DNA of 55,482 nt, taken from NCBI GenBank assembly GCA_011526105.1, contig WYAZ01000129.1, positions 1-55,482 of the forward strand. Reading direction: 5' to 3'. Shown here one piece after another: positions 35,856 to 45,665 of this stretch (position 1 is the first letter of the stretch; every line of letters begins with the position of its first letter). Both the position numbers and the translations under genes were made by a program. This DNA comes from Deltaproteobacteria bacterium (GTDB lineage: Bacteria > Myxococcota > Kuafuiibacteriia > Kuafuiibacteriales > Kuafuiibacteriaceae). The notes under the pieces were generated by a model. It ran no database searches. It saw only the letters and a program-made list of their open reading frames with translations, and was not told the DNA's origin.

Positions 35856-36017
35856 TCAGCCCCAGTCTAAAGCGAGAGCGCCTGGCTCCGCGAGCGCGCC
35901 ATCGGTGCAGATCGCGGCATCCGCGCTGGCGTCGTCTCCAGCCTCACAGGCCGCCAGCATCGAAAAGGCAAAGGCCGCCGTCGTGTGGGCGCCGAGCGTG
36001 GTCGTCCAGAGCTTCAT
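35856..36017 (-). CDS. Short lipoprotein or lipoprotein remnant
   Basis: A 53-residue frame starting at the ATG at 36017: MKLWTTTLGAHTTAAFAFSM then LAAC, a lipobox, and an acidic tail (EAGDDASADAAICTDG). It ends three bases upstream of the kinase gene start, in the same direction. Being so short, it may be a truncated relative of the larger Asp/Ala/Gly lipoproteins or a true small lipoprotein. Confidence 0.4.
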   Translation of the reverse strand: MKLWTTTLGAHTTAAFAFSMLAACEAGDDASADAAICTDGALAEPGALALDWG

Positions 36018-36403
36018 GCCCCACGACGTACGCACGGCGTGTGCCAGTCGGAGCCGCTGAGGCAGGGCCGACCAAAGCAGGGGGCCCATGCGGTTTCCGC
36101 ATGCCTCGGCGGATCCCGCAGACCGGGTGGTCGGTGGAACGAGGTCCCAGCGCCCTTCGAGCCAAGTCCAGCTCGAGCAGCTCTTCGATCGGTCGTGCCA
36201 AGAACCGCTTTGCGACCCCAGTCGGTGGGGCTTCGAGCTTAGCCTGAAGCGCTGCACGAACACCACCACGCCAGGGGGAGCGCCTCACCGTGGATCGTGC
36301 CGCAGGATGCGCGCGGCGGCGGGCGCCCGCTCCGGACGGAGCGAGCGACACCTGGCGAATCGAGCGTTCCTTGGGGGAGGCCCAACTGATATCCTCTCGC
36401 GCG
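36018..36403. other. Gene-free stretch upstream of the DUF389 gene
   Basis: About 386 bases. Several overlapping frames exist on both strands but none has a recognisable domain, ribosome site or consistent codon pattern. No clear promoter, terminator or repeat was seen. Confidence 0.45.
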
Positions 36404-37471
36404 GTGCGGAGCTTTGAAGAGGAAGTCCCCGCCCTGCCGGACCCTGAGAAAGAGGCGGCGGCCCGCGAAGCCGCAAAGGCATCGATTCGCGCGAAGGTCT
36501 CTGAAGGCTCGTCCTTCGATGCGGCCTATGTCGTCATGAACATCTTGTCGGCGATCGTCGCCTCTTACGGGCTGCTCGCCGACAGCGCCGCGGTGGTCAT
36601 CGGCGCGATGATCATCGCGATGCTGTTGGGCCCGATCTCGGCGGCTGGCCTCGCGCTCGTCGACGGGAACAACCGGCTCCTCTGGCGGTCAACGATGACA
36701 GTCCTCGGGGGAGTCCTTCTGGTGCTGGCCACCGCCTTCGTCGTTGGATCCTTGCACGAGAGCATTCCTGCCACCCGAGAGATGTTGGTCCGAACCGCAC
36801 CCAACTTCTTGGACCTGATGATCGCGCTCGGCGGCGGAGCGGCCGGAGCTTACGCCTCGATCTCGCCGAGGTTGAGCACGGCGCTGGTCGGTGTGGCGAT
36901 CGCCACCGCCCTCGTGCCGCCCCTCGCGACCTCGAGCATGTTCTTGGCTCGCGGTGAATTCGCGCTGTCTGGCGGCGCCCTCTTGTTGGCGGTGACAAAC
37001 ATCATCGCGATTCAGTTCGCATCCTCCGTCGTCTTTGTCGTGAACGGCTTCCATCAGATGACGGACCGCCGGGATCGAAACTTGAGCCGGGTCGTAGAGA
37101 ACGCAGCGAGTGCGCTCGCTTTGCTCGTGCTCGGCGCGCTGCTCGTGGCGAACCTCAATGGCACAATCGGTCTGCTCCTCTATCAGAACGCCGTCCGGCG
37201 AACGCTGCAGTCCGAGCTCGAAGGCTATCCTGGGTCGTATCTCGCCGACGTGCGCTTCACGCCGCAAGAGGACCGCGTTCTGGTCCGGGCGGTAGTGCGC
37301 AGCCCGAAGCCCTTCGCCGCGCCAGACGTAGCGGCGATGGAGCGTGCTTTACCCGAACGTGACGTTGGGGTGCACACCGAGCTTCGGATCCGGCACGTCA
37401 GCGTCGAAGTGATGTCCGCGAGCGGACCCGTCTACTCCGCCGAAGACACCGGGCCCGGCGATACACGCTGA
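36404..37471 (+). CDS. DUF389-family membrane protein
   Basis: A 355-residue membrane protein of the DUF389 (TIGR00341-like) family. About six or seven helices with the conserved SAIVASYGLLADSAAVVIGA, then MIIAMLLGPISAAGLALVDG, LMIALGGGAAGAYAS and GVAIATALVPPLATSSMFLA stretches. The function of the family is not established. No ATG fits the N-terminus; a GTG at 36404 (VRSFEEEVPALPDPEKEAA) is the likely start. Its end overlaps the end of nqrM on the other strand by 40 bases, a convergent overlap. Confidence 0.85.
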   Translation: MRSFEEEVPALPDPEKEAAAREAAKASIRAKVSEGSSFDAAYVVMNILSAIVASYGLLADSAAVVIGAMIIAMLLGPISAAGLALVDGNNRLLWRSTMTVLGGVLLVLATAFVVGSLHESIPATREMLVRTAPNFLDLMIALGGGAAGAYASISPRLSTALVGVAIATALVPPLATSSMFLARGEFALSGGALLLAVTNIIAIQFASSVVFVVNGFHQMTDRRDRNLSRVVENAASALALLVLGALLVANLNGTIGLLLYQNAVRRTLQSELEGYPGSYLADVRFTPQEDRVLVRAVVRSPKPFAAPDVAAMERALPERDVGVHTELRIRHVSVEVMSASGPVYSAEDTGPGDTR

Positions 37472-37662
37472 CCTGGATCGACCTGGACCTGCTTCGGACA
37501 AGCGGCCTGCTCCGCCGGCCCGCAGACGCAATCGCTCGCCCCCGGTCCACCACAAGAGCCGCGAAGGCGGCGCCCCGCGATCAAGACGCCGACACCCATG
37601 AGCAACGCGGTGATGGCGAACAGCACGAATGCAGCGACGAGCGTGAGTGCACTAGAAAGCAT
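37432..37662 (-). CDS. nqrM: Na+-NQR maturation protein NqrM
   Basis: A 76-residue protein with one N-terminal helix (about 5-28) followed by [13 protein letters not shown] then [12 protein letters not shown]; this helix plus a cysteine-rich tail beginning with (K/R)GSCGG is the NqrM (former DUF539) pattern. NqrM is required for iron delivery to the Cys4 iron centre between NqrD and NqrE in other bacteria. The start overlaps the end of nqrF by 11 bases, as the last gene of the operon. It is longer at the C-terminus than typical NqrM. Confidence 0.88.
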   Translation of the reverse strand: MLSSALTLVAAFVLFAITALLMGVGVLIAGRRLRGSCGGPGASDCVCGPAEQAACPKQVQVDPGQRVSPGPVSSAE

Positions 37663-38878
37663 CGTACATGATGCTTTCCTGCTCCACGCCGAGCTCGAGG
37701 AGCATGTCGATCGTCGCCTTGATCATCGGAGGCGGGCCACACAAGTAGTACTCCGCGTCCTCGGGGGCCGGATGCTTCGCCAAGTAGTTGTCGCGGACGA
37801 CCGCGTGGATGAAGCCGGTCGCGCCGCTCCACTCGTCTTCGGGTAGGGGCTCGGACAGGGCCAAGGTCCATTCGAAGTTTGGGTGCTTCTCGGCGAGCGC
37901 ATCGAACTGCTCGACGTAAAACGCCTCTTTCTTGCTGCGCGCGCCGTACCAGAACGAGATCTTGCGCTTCGACCCGAGTCGAAGGAGCTGATCGAAGACG
38001 TGGGACCGGAGCGGCGCCATACCCGCGCCACCTCCGATGAAGACCATCTCTTTGTCGGTCTCACGGGCAAAGAACTCTCCGTAGGGGCCAGAGATCGTCA
38101 CCTCGTCGCCGGGCTTCAGCGCAAAAGCCCACGACGACATCTGGCCCGGAGGTGTGCCCTCCGGGGCCTTCGGCGGCGGGGTCGCGATTCGGATGTTGAG
38201 CATGATGATCCCATGCTCCGCTGGGTAGTTGGCCATGGAGTAGGCCCGAGTCACCGGTTCGCTGACGCGCGACACCAGTTGAAAGAGCTCGTAGCGCTCC
38301 CACTCCGCGCGAAACCGCTCCGCGACCTCGATGTCCCGATAGGCGACCGTATGAGGTGGGCAGCTCAGTTGAACGTAACCTCCGGCCCGAAAAGGCACCG
38401 CCTCTCCTTCCGGCAGCTCGAGCACGAGCTCTTTGATGAAGGTCGCAACGTTGTCGTTCGAACGCACGCGGCACTTCCACTGCCGCACCCCAAAGACCTC
38501 CTCGGGGACCTCGATGGTCATCGGCTGCCGAACCTTCACTTGGCACGAGAGGCGGACGCCTTCCTTGGCCTCACCCCGCTTCACGTGCGCGGTCTCGGTC
38601 GGCAGCAACGCGCCGCCGCCCTCTTTGACCTTCACCTTGCACACGCCGCAGGTCCCCTTGCCGCCACACGCCGAGGGAATGAAGATGCCGGTCGATGCGA
38701 GCGTATCAAGCAAGCTTCGGCCGGGTCGCGCGACGAGGTCATGCTCCGATGCGCCCTCGAAATGGATGGCGACCTCACCCGCCGGGGAGAGCTTGGACTT
38801 GGCGACCAGGAGGACCAGCACCAGCACCAAGATCACGAGGGTGAAGGTCAGCACCCCGAACAGCGCGGTCAGCATCAA
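37652..38878 (-). CDS. nqrF: Na+-translocating NADH:quinone reductase subunit F
   Basis: The NADH-oxidising subunit, 408 residues. An N-terminal helix is followed by a [2Fe-2S] ferredoxin domain ([16 protein letters not shown] and a later C), the FAD-binding RAYSMANYP, and the NAD site [13 protein letters not shown] with CGPPPM near the end. NADH electrons pass via FAD and the 2Fe-2S cluster to the membrane subunits. The gene overlaps nqrE by four bases. Confidence 0.95.
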   Translation of the reverse strand: MMLTALFGVLTFTLVILVLVLVLLVAKSKLSPAGEVAIHFEGASEHDLVARPGRSLLDTLASTGIFIPSACGGKGTCGVCKVKVKEGGGALLPTETAHVKRGEAKEGVRLSCQVKVRQPMTIEVPEEVFGVRQWKCRVRSNDNVATFIKELVLELPEGEAVPFRAGGYVQLSCPPHTVAYRDIEVAERFRAEWERYELFQLVSRVSEPVTRAYSMANYPAEHGIIMLNIRIATPPPKAPEGTPPGQMSSWAFALKPGDEVTISGPYGEFFARETDKEMVFIGGGAGMAPLRSHVFDQLLRLGSKRKISFWYGARSKKEAFYVEQFDALAEKHPNFEWTLALSEPLPEDEWSGATGFIHAVVRDNYLAKHPAPEDAEYYLCGPPPMIKATIDMLLELGVEQESIMYDAF

Positions 38879-39492
38879 AGCTGAATCCCTCCAAACGCCA
38901 TGAAAGCGATCGCCATCAGCCCGGTGATCAGGAATGTCAGCGGCAGACCACGGAGCTGCGCAGGGGGGTTGCTGTAGCGGAGCCGCTCGCGAATCGCGGC
39001 GAGCGCGACGACCGCGAGCGCAAAGCCGAAGCCGGCCCCGAGCCCAAAGACCGCGCTCTCACCCAGGCTATACTCGCGCTCCGCCATGAACAGCGAGCCG
39101 CCGAGGATCGCGCAGTTGACCGCGATGAGCGGCAAGAACACCCCGAGCGCCGCGTAGAGGGCGGGGGCCCAGCGATCGATCGCCATCTCGACGAGCTGAA
39201 CGGTCGCCGCGATCGTTCCGATGAAGCAGAGGAACGTGAGGAAGGAGAGATCCACCGTCGCGAGCGACGGATGAAGCCACGCGAGCGCGCCCTCGGTCAG
39301 CACATGCGCGCGGATCAAGTAATTGAGCGGGCAAGTGATCGCGAGGACGAAGGTCACCGCTGCGCCTAGGCCGATTGCGGTCTCCACCCGCTTCGAGACC
39401 GCGAGGAACGAACACATGCCGAGGAAGTACGCGAGGGCCATGTTCTCCACGAAGGCGGCCTTCACGAAGAGGCTCAGGTAGTGCTGCAACAT
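38875..39492 (-). CDS. nqrE: Na+-translocating NADH:quinone reductase subunit E
   Basis: A 205-residue membrane subunit with six helices, beginning [20 protein letters not shown]. The conserved [15 protein letters not shown] and [14 protein letters not shown] segments carry the cysteines that together with NqrD bind the iron centre in the membrane. One-base overlap with the nqrD stop and four-base overlap with nqrF. Confidence 0.95.
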   Translation of the reverse strand: MLQHYLSLFVKAAFVENMALAYFLGMCSFLAVSKRVETAIGLGAAVTFVLAITCPLNYLIRAHVLTEGALAWLHPSLATVDLSFLTFLCFIGTIAATVQLVEMAIDRWAPALYAALGVFLPLIAVNCAILGGSLFMAEREYSLGESAVFGLGAGFGFALAVVALAAIRERLRYSNPPAQLRGLPLTFLITGLMAIAFMAFGGIQL

Positions 39493-40145
39493 CAGTTACC
39501 CTCCTCGATCTGCTCCGGACGAAACCAACGCAGGACCCAGATGAAGATGCCGATGAGAAAGAAGGCGGCCGGAGACAACACGAGAAGCCCATTGGCGACG
39601 TACCACCCGCCCTCGGTGTCGAGCGGCAACACACTCACCCCGAAGAGGCGGCCGCTGCCGAACAGCTCGCGGACGAAGGCGACCAGAATGAGCACCATGC
39701 TGTAGCCCAAGCCGTTTCCAACCCCGTCGAGGAAGCTGCGCCAGGGTGGGTTCTGCATGGCGTAAGCCTCGGCGCGACCCATGACGATGCAGTTGGTGAT
39801 GATGAGGCCGACGAACACCGAGAGCTGACGGCTGATGTCAAACAGATAGGCCTTTAGGATCTGATCGGTGATGATCACCAAGGACGCGATGATCATGAGC
39901 TGCACGATGATGCGGATGCTTGAAGGGATGCCGCGACGCAAGAGACTCACCGTCAAGTTCGAGAAGGCGACCACCACAGTGAGCGCCACCGACATGACCA
40001 GCGCGGTCTCGAGCTTGGTGGTCACCGCCAGCGCGGAGCAGATGCCCAGCACCTGAAGCGCGATGGGGTTGTTCGTGAACAGTGGATCGAGCAGGGCCTT
40101 CTTGCGCCGCTCGGTCTCCGCGGGGTCGAGCACATGCTCGCTCAT
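39492..40145 (-). CDS. nqrD: Na+-translocating NADH:quinone reductase subunit D
   Basis: A 217-residue membrane subunit homologous to NqrE and RnfE, with six helices. The [20 protein letters not shown] and [15 protein letters not shown] segments contain the two cysteines of the iron site. Flanked by overlapping nqrC (four bases) and nqrE (one base). Confidence 0.95.
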   Translation of the reverse strand: MSEHVLDPAETERRKKALLDPLFTNNPIALQVLGICSALAVTTKLETALVMSVALTVVVAFSNLTVSLLRRGIPSSIRIIVQLMIIASLVIITDQILKAYLFDISRQLSVFVGLIITNCIVMGRAEAYAMQNPPWRSFLDGVGNGLGYSMVLILVAFVRELFGSGRLFGVSVLPLDTEGGWYVANGLLVLSPAAFFLIGIFIWVLRWFRPEQIEEGN

Positions 40146-40921
40146 CGCGCCGCTCCCCTCAGGCCCGCGAGGTAGGGACCAAAGCCGTGCTCACCCATCC
40201 AGAAGGCGAGCATGTGGGTGACCCCGTTGGTGGTGAGTGTGGCGCCCGAGATGGAGTCCACCCGATGCGGATCGGCCTCCGGGGGCCCAGCGCGCCCTTT
40301 TACCACCTGAAGTCGAACCGCACCGTGGGCGTCGAAGATCTTGCGCCCCGCCCAGAGCGCCCGCCAGCGTGGGTTGTCGACCTCACCGCCCAGACCTGGG
40401 GTCTCGCCGTGCGCGTAGTAGATGAGGCCGCGCACCGTTGTGCCGTCTCGATCGACCGCGAGGTAGCCGTAGAGGGTCGACCAGAGCCCCTTTCCTTCGA
40501 TCGGCAGGATCACCCTCTCGATGCCGCCGGCGTCGTCGAGCGCCTCGTAGATCCGCGCGTGGGTCGGCACGCGGAGGACCTGCGCCGCGTTCGCGGGCGC
40601 GACCCGGGAGGTCTTCGGATCTTTGACGACGCGCCGTGGATCGAAGGCCTCGACGTCGACCGAGGTGTCGGCCTCTCCGGTCTCGAGCCGAATGATGCGC
40701 GGACGGATACGGGCCTCAAACTGCGCGCGCACCACCTCTCGAGTGATCGCCCCGCTCGTCGGCAGGAGCCCCGCGACCTCGAGGATCCGCTTCTCGCGGT
40801 CGAGCGCTTGGTTCTCCGCCTGGCGCGGCGCCAGGCTGACCGCCGCACTCGAGACCAACACCGAACACACGAGCGCGACCGCCAAGGCGAACAGGACGGT
40901 GTAGAGCGGCCCGCGGTTCAT
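40142..40921 (-). CDS. nqrC: Na+-translocating NADH:quinone reductase subunit C
   Basis: A 259-residue periplasmic flavoprotein anchored by one N-terminal helix (about 8-30). Near the C-terminus [13 protein letters not shown] is the SGAT site whose threonine carries covalently bound [15 protein letters not shown] is another conserved stretch of NqrC. The start ATG at 40921 overlaps the nqrB stop by four bases; a longer upstream frame is the out-of-frame reading of nqrB. FMN attachment needs an ApbE flavin transferase, and no apbE gene is present in the window. Confidence 0.94.
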   Translation of the reverse strand: MNRGPLYTVLFALAVALVCSVLVSSAAVSLAPRQAENQALDREKRILEVAGLLPTSGAITREVVRAQFEARIRPRIIRLETGEADTSVDVEAFDPRRVVKDPKTSRVAPANAAQVLRVPTHARIYEALDDAGGIERVILPIEGKGLWSTLYGYLAVDRDGTTVRGLIYYAHGETPGLGGEVDNPRWRALWAGRKIFDAHGAVRLQVVKGRAGPPEADPHRVDSISGATLTTNGVTHMLAFWMGEHGFGPYLAGLRGAAR

Positions 40922-42129
40922 GCCGCACCTCGGCCGTAGCGCTTGCGACGCCAACGCATGTTCGCCTCGACCACGAAGTGATCGATGAGCGGCGCGAAGA
41001 CGTTCATGAACAAGATCGCGAGCATCATGCCCTCGGGGTAGGCGGGGTTCACCGCGCGCACCAAGATGGCGAAGAAGCCGATGCCCACCCCGTAGAGCAG
41101 TCGTCCGCGATCGGTGAAGGCCGAAGAGACGGGATCCGTTGCCATGAAGACGGTGCCAAACGCAAAGCCGCCGAGCACCAGGTGCCAGTGAAAGGGCACC
41201 GCCAACATGGGGTTGGTCGTGGGGTCGGCGACGTTCATGAGCGTAGCCGCGAGAAAGGCCCCTGCAACCACGCCGAGCATGGTCCGCCAGGAGGCGACCT
41301 GCGTCAGCAGCAGGAGTCCCGCTCCGAGCAAACAGAAGAACGTGCTCGTCTCGCCCATGGAGCCCGGGTGGAGCCCGAAGAACGAGGTGGTGAACGAGAG
41401 ATCCGCCACCGTTATCTCGCCCGCAGCGAGCTGCGAGAGGGCGGTGGCGCTGCTGATCGCGTCGGGCGGCATCGCCGCGACCCAGACGTCGCCCGAGATC
41501 TGAGCGGGATAGGCGAAGAACAGGAACGCGCGAACGACCAGCGCCGGGTTCAAGAAGTTCATCCCGGTACCGCCGAAGATCTCCTTGGCGAAGATGACCC
41601 CAAAGGCGACGCCGAGCGCGAGCTGCCACAAAGGAAGAGACGGCGGGAGCGTGAGCGGCACCAAGAAGCCGGTGACAAAAAAGCCCTCGTTGACTTCGTG
41701 CTTTCGCAGGGAGGCGAACAACACTTCGATGGCGCCGCCGACCGCGAAGGTCACGACGAGCTGCGGAACGAAGTAGAGCGCGCCGAGCACCAAACAGGCC
41801 ACCGGGTCCGCCGCGGAGTAGCCGAGTCCGAGCTGCGCGTAGAGCGCAGACTGCCAGCCGGGGAGCGGGGCGCCACCGCCGCCCACCCACAGATGCGATT
41901 GATAGCCGGTGTTGTAGATCGCCATCCCCATACAGGGCATGAGCGCGATGACCACGATCATCATCATGCGCTTGAGGTCGAGCCCGTCCCGCACGTGCGC
42001 GGCGCCGCGAGTCACGTGCCCGGGGGTGTAGAGCAGGGTGTCGACCGCCTCGAAGAGGGGATTGAGTGCATGCAAGCGGCCTTGCTCCTCGAAGAGCGGA
42101 CGCGCGCGGTCGAGCCAGCCCCGAAGCAT
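40918..42129 (-). CDS. nqrB: Na+-translocating NADH:quinone reductase subunit B
   Basis: The largest membrane subunit, 403 residues, with about ten helices and the Na+ and quinone path. Starts MLRGWLDRARPLFEEQGRLH. The FMN attachment site reads DAISSATALSQLAAG with the threonine replacing the Vibrio SGAT; KEIFGGTGMNFLNPALVVRA is typical of the family. Riboflavin is bound at the NqrB/E side in known structures. Two bases after nqrA. Confidence 0.94.
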   Translation of the reverse strand: MLRGWLDRARPLFEEQGRLHALNPLFEAVDTLLYTPGHVTRGAAHVRDGLDLKRMMMIVVIALMPCMGMAIYNTGYQSHLWVGGGGAPLPGWQSALYAQLGLGYSAADPVACLVLGALYFVPQLVVTFAVGGAIEVLFASLRKHEVNEGFFVTGFLVPLTLPPSLPLWQLALGVAFGVIFAKEIFGGTGMNFLNPALVVRAFLFFAYPAQISGDVWVAAMPPDAISSATALSQLAAGEITVADLSFTTSFFGLHPGSMGETSTFFCLLGAGLLLLTQVASWRTMLGVVAGAFLAATLMNVADPTTNPMLAVPFHWHLVLGGFAFGTVFMATDPVSSAFTDRGRLLYGVGIGFFAILVRAVNPAYPEGMMLAILFMNVFAPLIDHFVVEANMRWRRKRYGRGAA

Positions 42130-42131
42130 GG

Positions 42132-43487
42132 CTAGGCCTCCGCCTCGAGCTGATCGAGGGCGGTTCGAAGCAGCGGTCCGTACTCGATCTTGCTCGGAGA
42201 GACGAAGGTCATGAGCGCCACGTCATCCTCGTCGAGTTCGAGGGCACCGAGTGCCTCGAGGCGCTCGAGATCCTGGGAGACCAAGGCGCGGGCCAAGAAG
42301 GTCGCGAGGATATCCATGGGCATCACGCGCTCATACTGGCCGATGGGCACGATCGCTCGGTGTCCGCCGTGGGTGTCGGTCGTGAAATCAAAGGCCTTGG
42401 GTCGCCAGAAGCTGGCGAGAAAGACGCGGGCGCTCGAGAAACGTCGCACACCCGGTGCGAGCCAGCCGAGGAACTCTCGCTCTCGCTGCTCTGCGAGCAG
42501 CGAGACCTGCTGGTGGAAGCGACCGAGATAGCCCGATACATCGCCGCTCGCGACACGGCCCGACAAGACCGAACCCGAGATGACTCGCACCTCGGCTCCT
42601 TCACGCATCTCACCGACGAGCAGTTCTTCGAGGCAGGCGCCGACCTGCGTCTCGATGAGTCGTGGGCGCAGCGCCGCGGGGCCAGCGACGCTCACGATGC
42701 GGCGGTGATCGAGCCGACCCGTGGCGAGGAGCCTTCCGATCATGAGCGCGTCCTGAAGACCGAGGTGCCATGCCACGTGATTGCGGCTCACCGGGAACAA
42801 ACGGTGGATGTGCAGACCCGCAGAGCCGGACGGGTGGGGCCCGCTGAAGACCTCGAGCTTCGTTCGTGCGGGCAACTTTGCCCCGCCGAGCTTCTTGGCA
42901 ACCTCGGGATCGGCGCACAAGAAGACCGGCCCGTCGCCCAAGCGAGTGAGCGCCTCGAGTGAGCGTAAGAGCTCATCCTCGCGTCCGTCGAGAATCACGC
43001 CCGAGCTCGGCGCGAGCGGCTGGGTATCCGACGCGGTGACGAAGATGGCGCCGGGGATAGCGTTCGGCAAAGGAGTTCGTCCATACGGACGCTCTCGAAG
43101 CGCGGTCCAAGCGCCAGACTCCTGGAGCAGACGTCGAAGCTCGGTGCCCGACGCGAGAGCACCGGTCGGCTGAGCGAAGCTGATCTCGTCCGCACCTTCG
43201 ACTTCGATCACCACCGACTCGATGCGGCGCCGCGGACCATAGTGAATCGCAGCCACCTTGCCGCTCGCCGGCGAGGTCAGGTGCAACGCGCCCCGCTGAC
43301 GCGCCTCGAGCACAGGGGTCCCGATGCGCACGCGCGCGCCCACTTCGACCAACGGATGCAGCCGCACCCCCGCGTGGTCGCTGCCCAGGACAGCCACGTG
43401 CTCAACGACTCGCCCGCGTTCGACATCGAGCGAAGGCGCCCCCGGTATCGGGATGTCGAGCCCCCGGCGTGTGTGATGTCGTCTCAT
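42132..43487 (-). CDS. nqrA: Na+-translocating NADH:quinone reductase subunit A
   Basis: The hydrophilic 451-residue subunit without membrane helices, beginning MRRHHTRRGLDIPIPGAP; GLDIPIxG at the N-terminus is the NqrA hallmark. It binds quinone analogues in other bacteria. The start is placed at the ATG at 43487 because it gives this N-terminus; a TTG 21 bases upstream is possible. First gene of nqrABCDEF-M, all on the minus strand and almost without gaps. The operon differs from the Rnf order, supporting a true NQR. Confidence 0.93.
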   Translation of the reverse strand: MRRHHTRRGLDIPIPGAPSLDVERGRVVEHVAVLGSDHAGVRLHPLVEVGARVRIGTPVLEARQRGALHLTSPASGKVAAIHYGPRRRIESVVIEVEGADEISFAQPTGALASGTELRRLLQESGAWTALRERPYGRTPLPNAIPGAIFVTASDTQPLAPSSGVILDGREDELLRSLEALTRLGDGPVFLCADPEVAKKLGGAKLPARTKLEVFSGPHPSGSAGLHIHRLFPVSRNHVAWHLGLQDALMIGRLLATGRLDHRRIVSVAGPAALRPRLIETQVGACLEELLVGEMREGAEVRVISGSVLSGRVASGDVSGYLGRFHQQVSLLAEQREREFLGWLAPGVRRFSSARVFLASFWRPKAFDFTTDTHGGHRAIVPIGQYERVMPMDILATFLARALVSQDLERLEALGALELDEDDVALMTFVSPSKIEYGPLLRTALDQLEAEA

Positions 43488-43497
43488 GTCCACGCGG

Positions 43498-43513
43498 TCG
43501 CAGTGCAATGCGA
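43498..43513. promoter_or_regulatory. Inverted repeat TCGCA-N6-TGCGA just upstream of nqrA
   Basis: A perfect five-base dyad with a six-base spacer, 11 bases from the nqrA ATG. Such a site could block the nqr ribosome site or promoter. It does not match the ACIII/oxidase element. The gap between nqrA and the CBS gene otherwise has no clear promoter or gene. Confidence 0.3.
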
Positions 43514-43676
43514 GGGACGCCGAGGGTCAAGGAGAAGCGGTGATTGCGGCGGGTGCACAGAAGGCGCGTCGCCCCCGCACCGCGCATCGGTTGCCGTCAT
43601 CCGCCGGAACGCACGAGGGGAAAGGCGGGTGGACAGGGGGCACATCCCTTGCTCTCTTTCACCCGAGGAGGTCGTT

Positions 43677-44096
43677 ATGAGTCAAAGCGCAGTCGTCTAC
43701 ACCAAGGATGTCCACAGTGTCCAAGCGAGCGCCACGGTCCGGGATGCGGTCTGCGGGATGGTAGAGCAGAAGGTCAGCTCTGCCTTGGTGCTCGATGGGG
43801 CGAAGCCGGTGGGCATCTTCACCGAGCGAGACGCCATCCATCGAGTCCTGGCCAAGGGCCTCGACGCCAACACCACGCGGGTCGATGCGGTGATGTCGAA
43901 GGACCTCGAGACCATCTCACCGGATACGCGGATCGCCGAGGCGATCGAGATCATGAAGGCCGGGAAGTTTCGTCACCTTCCGGTGATGAGTGGTGACGCA
44001 GTGGTCGGCATCGTGTCGGTCGGTGATCTCACGCAGGTGGTCACCCGCGAGAACGAGCACCTGGTCGGCTACATCACTGGCACGTATCCGGGGTAG
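43677..44096 (+). CDS. Two-CBS-domain protein
   Basis: A 139-residue protein made of a pair of CBS domains. Both have the usual GI(F/V)(T/S)xxD ending: KPVGIFTERDAIHRV and AVVGIVSVGDLTQVV, with RVDAVMSKDLETISP between them. CBS pairs bind adenosine nucleotides and act as energy sensors. The start at 43677 has an excellent ribosome site (GAGGAGG, five bases upstream). It is divergent from the nqr operon with 189 bases between starts, so a link with respiration is possible but not shown. Confidence 0.9.
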   Translation: MSQSAVVYTKDVHSVQASATVRDAVCGMVEQKVSSALVLDGAKPVGIFTERDAIHRVLAKGLDANTTRVDAVMSKDLETISPDTRIAEAIEIMKAGKFRHLPVMSGDAVVGIVSVGDLTQVVTRENEHLVGYITGTYPG

Positions 44097-44123
44097 GTCT
44101 GGCACCGAGCGCCCGCGACAAAC

Positions 44124-44879
44124 TCAGATCCGAAAGCTGAAGCCCACCGATGCAGAGAAGTCGGCGACTGCGCCGTCGAGGCCGTGCTGCGTGAAGAAGT
44201 CGAGCTGCAGGTCCGGCGTGAACAGCCACATCAACCCCGCGTCGACCTGAAAGAAGTCGCCGCGCGCGTCAAAGGACGTGCGCCCATACGACTCCACGAA
44301 CAACGTGAGGGTCTGCGAACCGATGGGCACCGCGAAGTTGAGCTGCGCGAGGTGTAAAAGGCGAGCGAAGCGTCCCGCGGAGTCTTCGGGCACGTCCGCG
44401 CCAAGGTTACCGAACAGGCCCAGACCACCGGGCAGCGCCCAGGCGATCGCCGCGCGGAACTCGGGCACCACAACCCCTGAGGTGAAGGCGCCCCCGCCGG
44501 TCGGAAAGAAGACGTCGCTCATGAGCGCGAGATCGGGAAGCCAACCATCGTTTTGAAGCGGCTGAAACTTCATGCCGAGCGCGGTGTCGCTCCAGGCGAG
44601 GTCTCCGCCGGTGGGACCGCTTTGTAGCCCCACCAAAGAGGTGATCACTCGAGCCTCGAAGCCTTCACCGATGCCGAACCGCAGGCCCACCGGAAAGCTG
44701 AACTGGTGGTCGTCGCTGCCGTTGACGAAGGTGTACAGCACGCCGGTCTCAGCGTTGAGACGCTGGGCTTCGACGACGACGGCGGTGTTGCCGTTTCCCG
44801 GACGATCGGTGGCGATGTTCGAGGCGTGGACTGGAACGCTCACGAGGAGCGTCGAACTCAGCAATACAAACCCGCGCAT
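44124..44879 (-). CDS. Outer-membrane transporter-like beta-barrel protein
   Basis: A 251-residue exported protein (signal MRGFVLLSSTLLVSVPVHAS) with alternating beta strands and an aromatic C-terminal residue pattern (SVGFSFRI) typical of an outer-membrane barrel. The beginning of the mature part (IATDRPGNGNTAVVVEA) and repeated strand-turn units recall the transporter/Phenol_MetA_deg family. The start at 44879 has AAGGGGG four bases before it; an in-frame ATG at 44894 lacks a ribosome site. Convergent with the CBS gene, divergent from the next gene. Confidence 0.75.
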   Translation of the reverse strand: MRGFVLLSSTLLVSVPVHASNIATDRPGNGNTAVVVEAQRLNAETGVLYTFVNGSDDHQFSFPVGLRFGIGEGFEARVITSLVGLQSGPTGGDLAWSDTALGMKFQPLQNDGWLPDLALMSDVFFPTGGGAFTSGVVVPEFRAAIAWALPGGLGLFGNLGADVPEDSAGRFARLLHLAQLNFAVPIGSQTLTLFVESYGRTSFDARGDFFQVDAGLMWLFTPDLQLDFFTQHGLDGAVADFSASVGFSFRI

Positions 44880-44941
44880 GCGCCCCCTTAGCATGCGCGC
44901 GAGCTGTGCGCAGCCAGGAGACGCATGCTAGAGGGCTGCAC

Positions 44942-45628
44942 ATGCTTCGATCTCGACCCTTGCTCGGAAGCGCCATCGCGCTCGGCCTCTTTCTGGCACC
45001 GGCTCCTTCGCGGGCGGAGTTCGATCCTGAGTTTCAGCTCTGGACCGCCCTGTTTCTCGACACGAATCGCAACGACCCCGGGCTGGCCTTGTGGCTCGAC
45101 CTGCACGCGCGACGCGCGGATGCAGGGGCGGTCGGCATCGTTCGTCCCGGTGTCGGCTACCGCTTCGATCGTTCTTTCGTCGTGCACGCCGGCTACGCGT
45201 GGACCCCGGTGGTCCCGGACGGCGGTGACACCGAGCACCGACACCAACTCTGGCAGCAAGTCTTGTGGACCCCGGCGATGCCCGCCCAGTGGTCGATGGC
45301 CTGGCGCCTCCGGATCGAGGAGCGGTTCTCCACCGCGGGTTCGGACGTCGCCCTTCGAGCACGCTTCTTCGGTCGTGGCGCCTACGCCGTGCCTGACACG
45401 CCCGTGCTGCTCGTGCTCTGGGACGAGCTGCTCATGAACCTCAGCGACGCCGACTGGGGTCCATCCGTGGGCCTCGGTGAAAACCGACTCTTCGCCGGCC
45501 TGGGCTTGGCGAGCGCGGAAGGCTTTCGCGTCGAGTTCGGCTATCTGAACATCATGCTGCGCCGGCCGACAGCACCGGATGCCCTCCTGCACAATATCGC
45601 GCTGAACATGTTTGTCACTTTTCCCTGA
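44942..45628 (+). CDS. DUF2490-like exported beta-barrel protein
   Basis: A 228-residue exported protein (MLRSRPLLGSAIALGLFLAP signal, cleavage after SRA). The body has beta strands such as DPEFQLWTALFLDTN, WRLRIEERFSTAG, RLFAGLGLASAEGFRVEFGY and ends NIALNMFVTFP, the terminal Phe-x pattern of an outer-membrane barrel. W-x-x-RxExR in the middle is common in DUF2490 proteins. Function unknown. The ATG at 44942 is chosen from the signal peptide. Just upstream of the oxidase operon, but separated from it by about 125 bases with its own control element. Confidence 0.7.
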   Translation: MLRSRPLLGSAIALGLFLAPAPSRAEFDPEFQLWTALFLDTNRNDPGLALWLDLHARRADAGAVGIVRPGVGYRFDRSFVVHAGYAWTPVVPDGGDTEHRHQLWQQVLWTPAMPAQWSMAWRLRIEERFSTAGSDVALRARFFGRGAYAVPDTPVLLVLWDELLMNLSDADWGPSVGLGENRLFAGLGLASAEGFRVEFGYLNIMLRRPTAPDALLHNIALNMFVTFP

Positions 45629-45665
45629 CCGCGGGTGCTTCTAACTCATCGGAATCTCAGTTCAT

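Noticed and set aside
36041-36351. Open frames upstream of the DUF389 gene on both strands
   Set aside because: No domain, no ribosome site, competing frames of equal quality.
40142-41890. 582-codon frame extending nqrC upstream
   Set aside because: The upstream part is nqrB read in another frame; the ATG at 40921 gives a normal NqrC.
38881-43487. Rnf complex instead of NQR
   Set aside because: Gene order A-B-C-D-E-F, the NqrF ferredoxin/FAD/NAD layout, GLDIPI in the first subunit and a following NqrM define Na+-NQR; no RnfB or RnfC-type ferredoxin is present.
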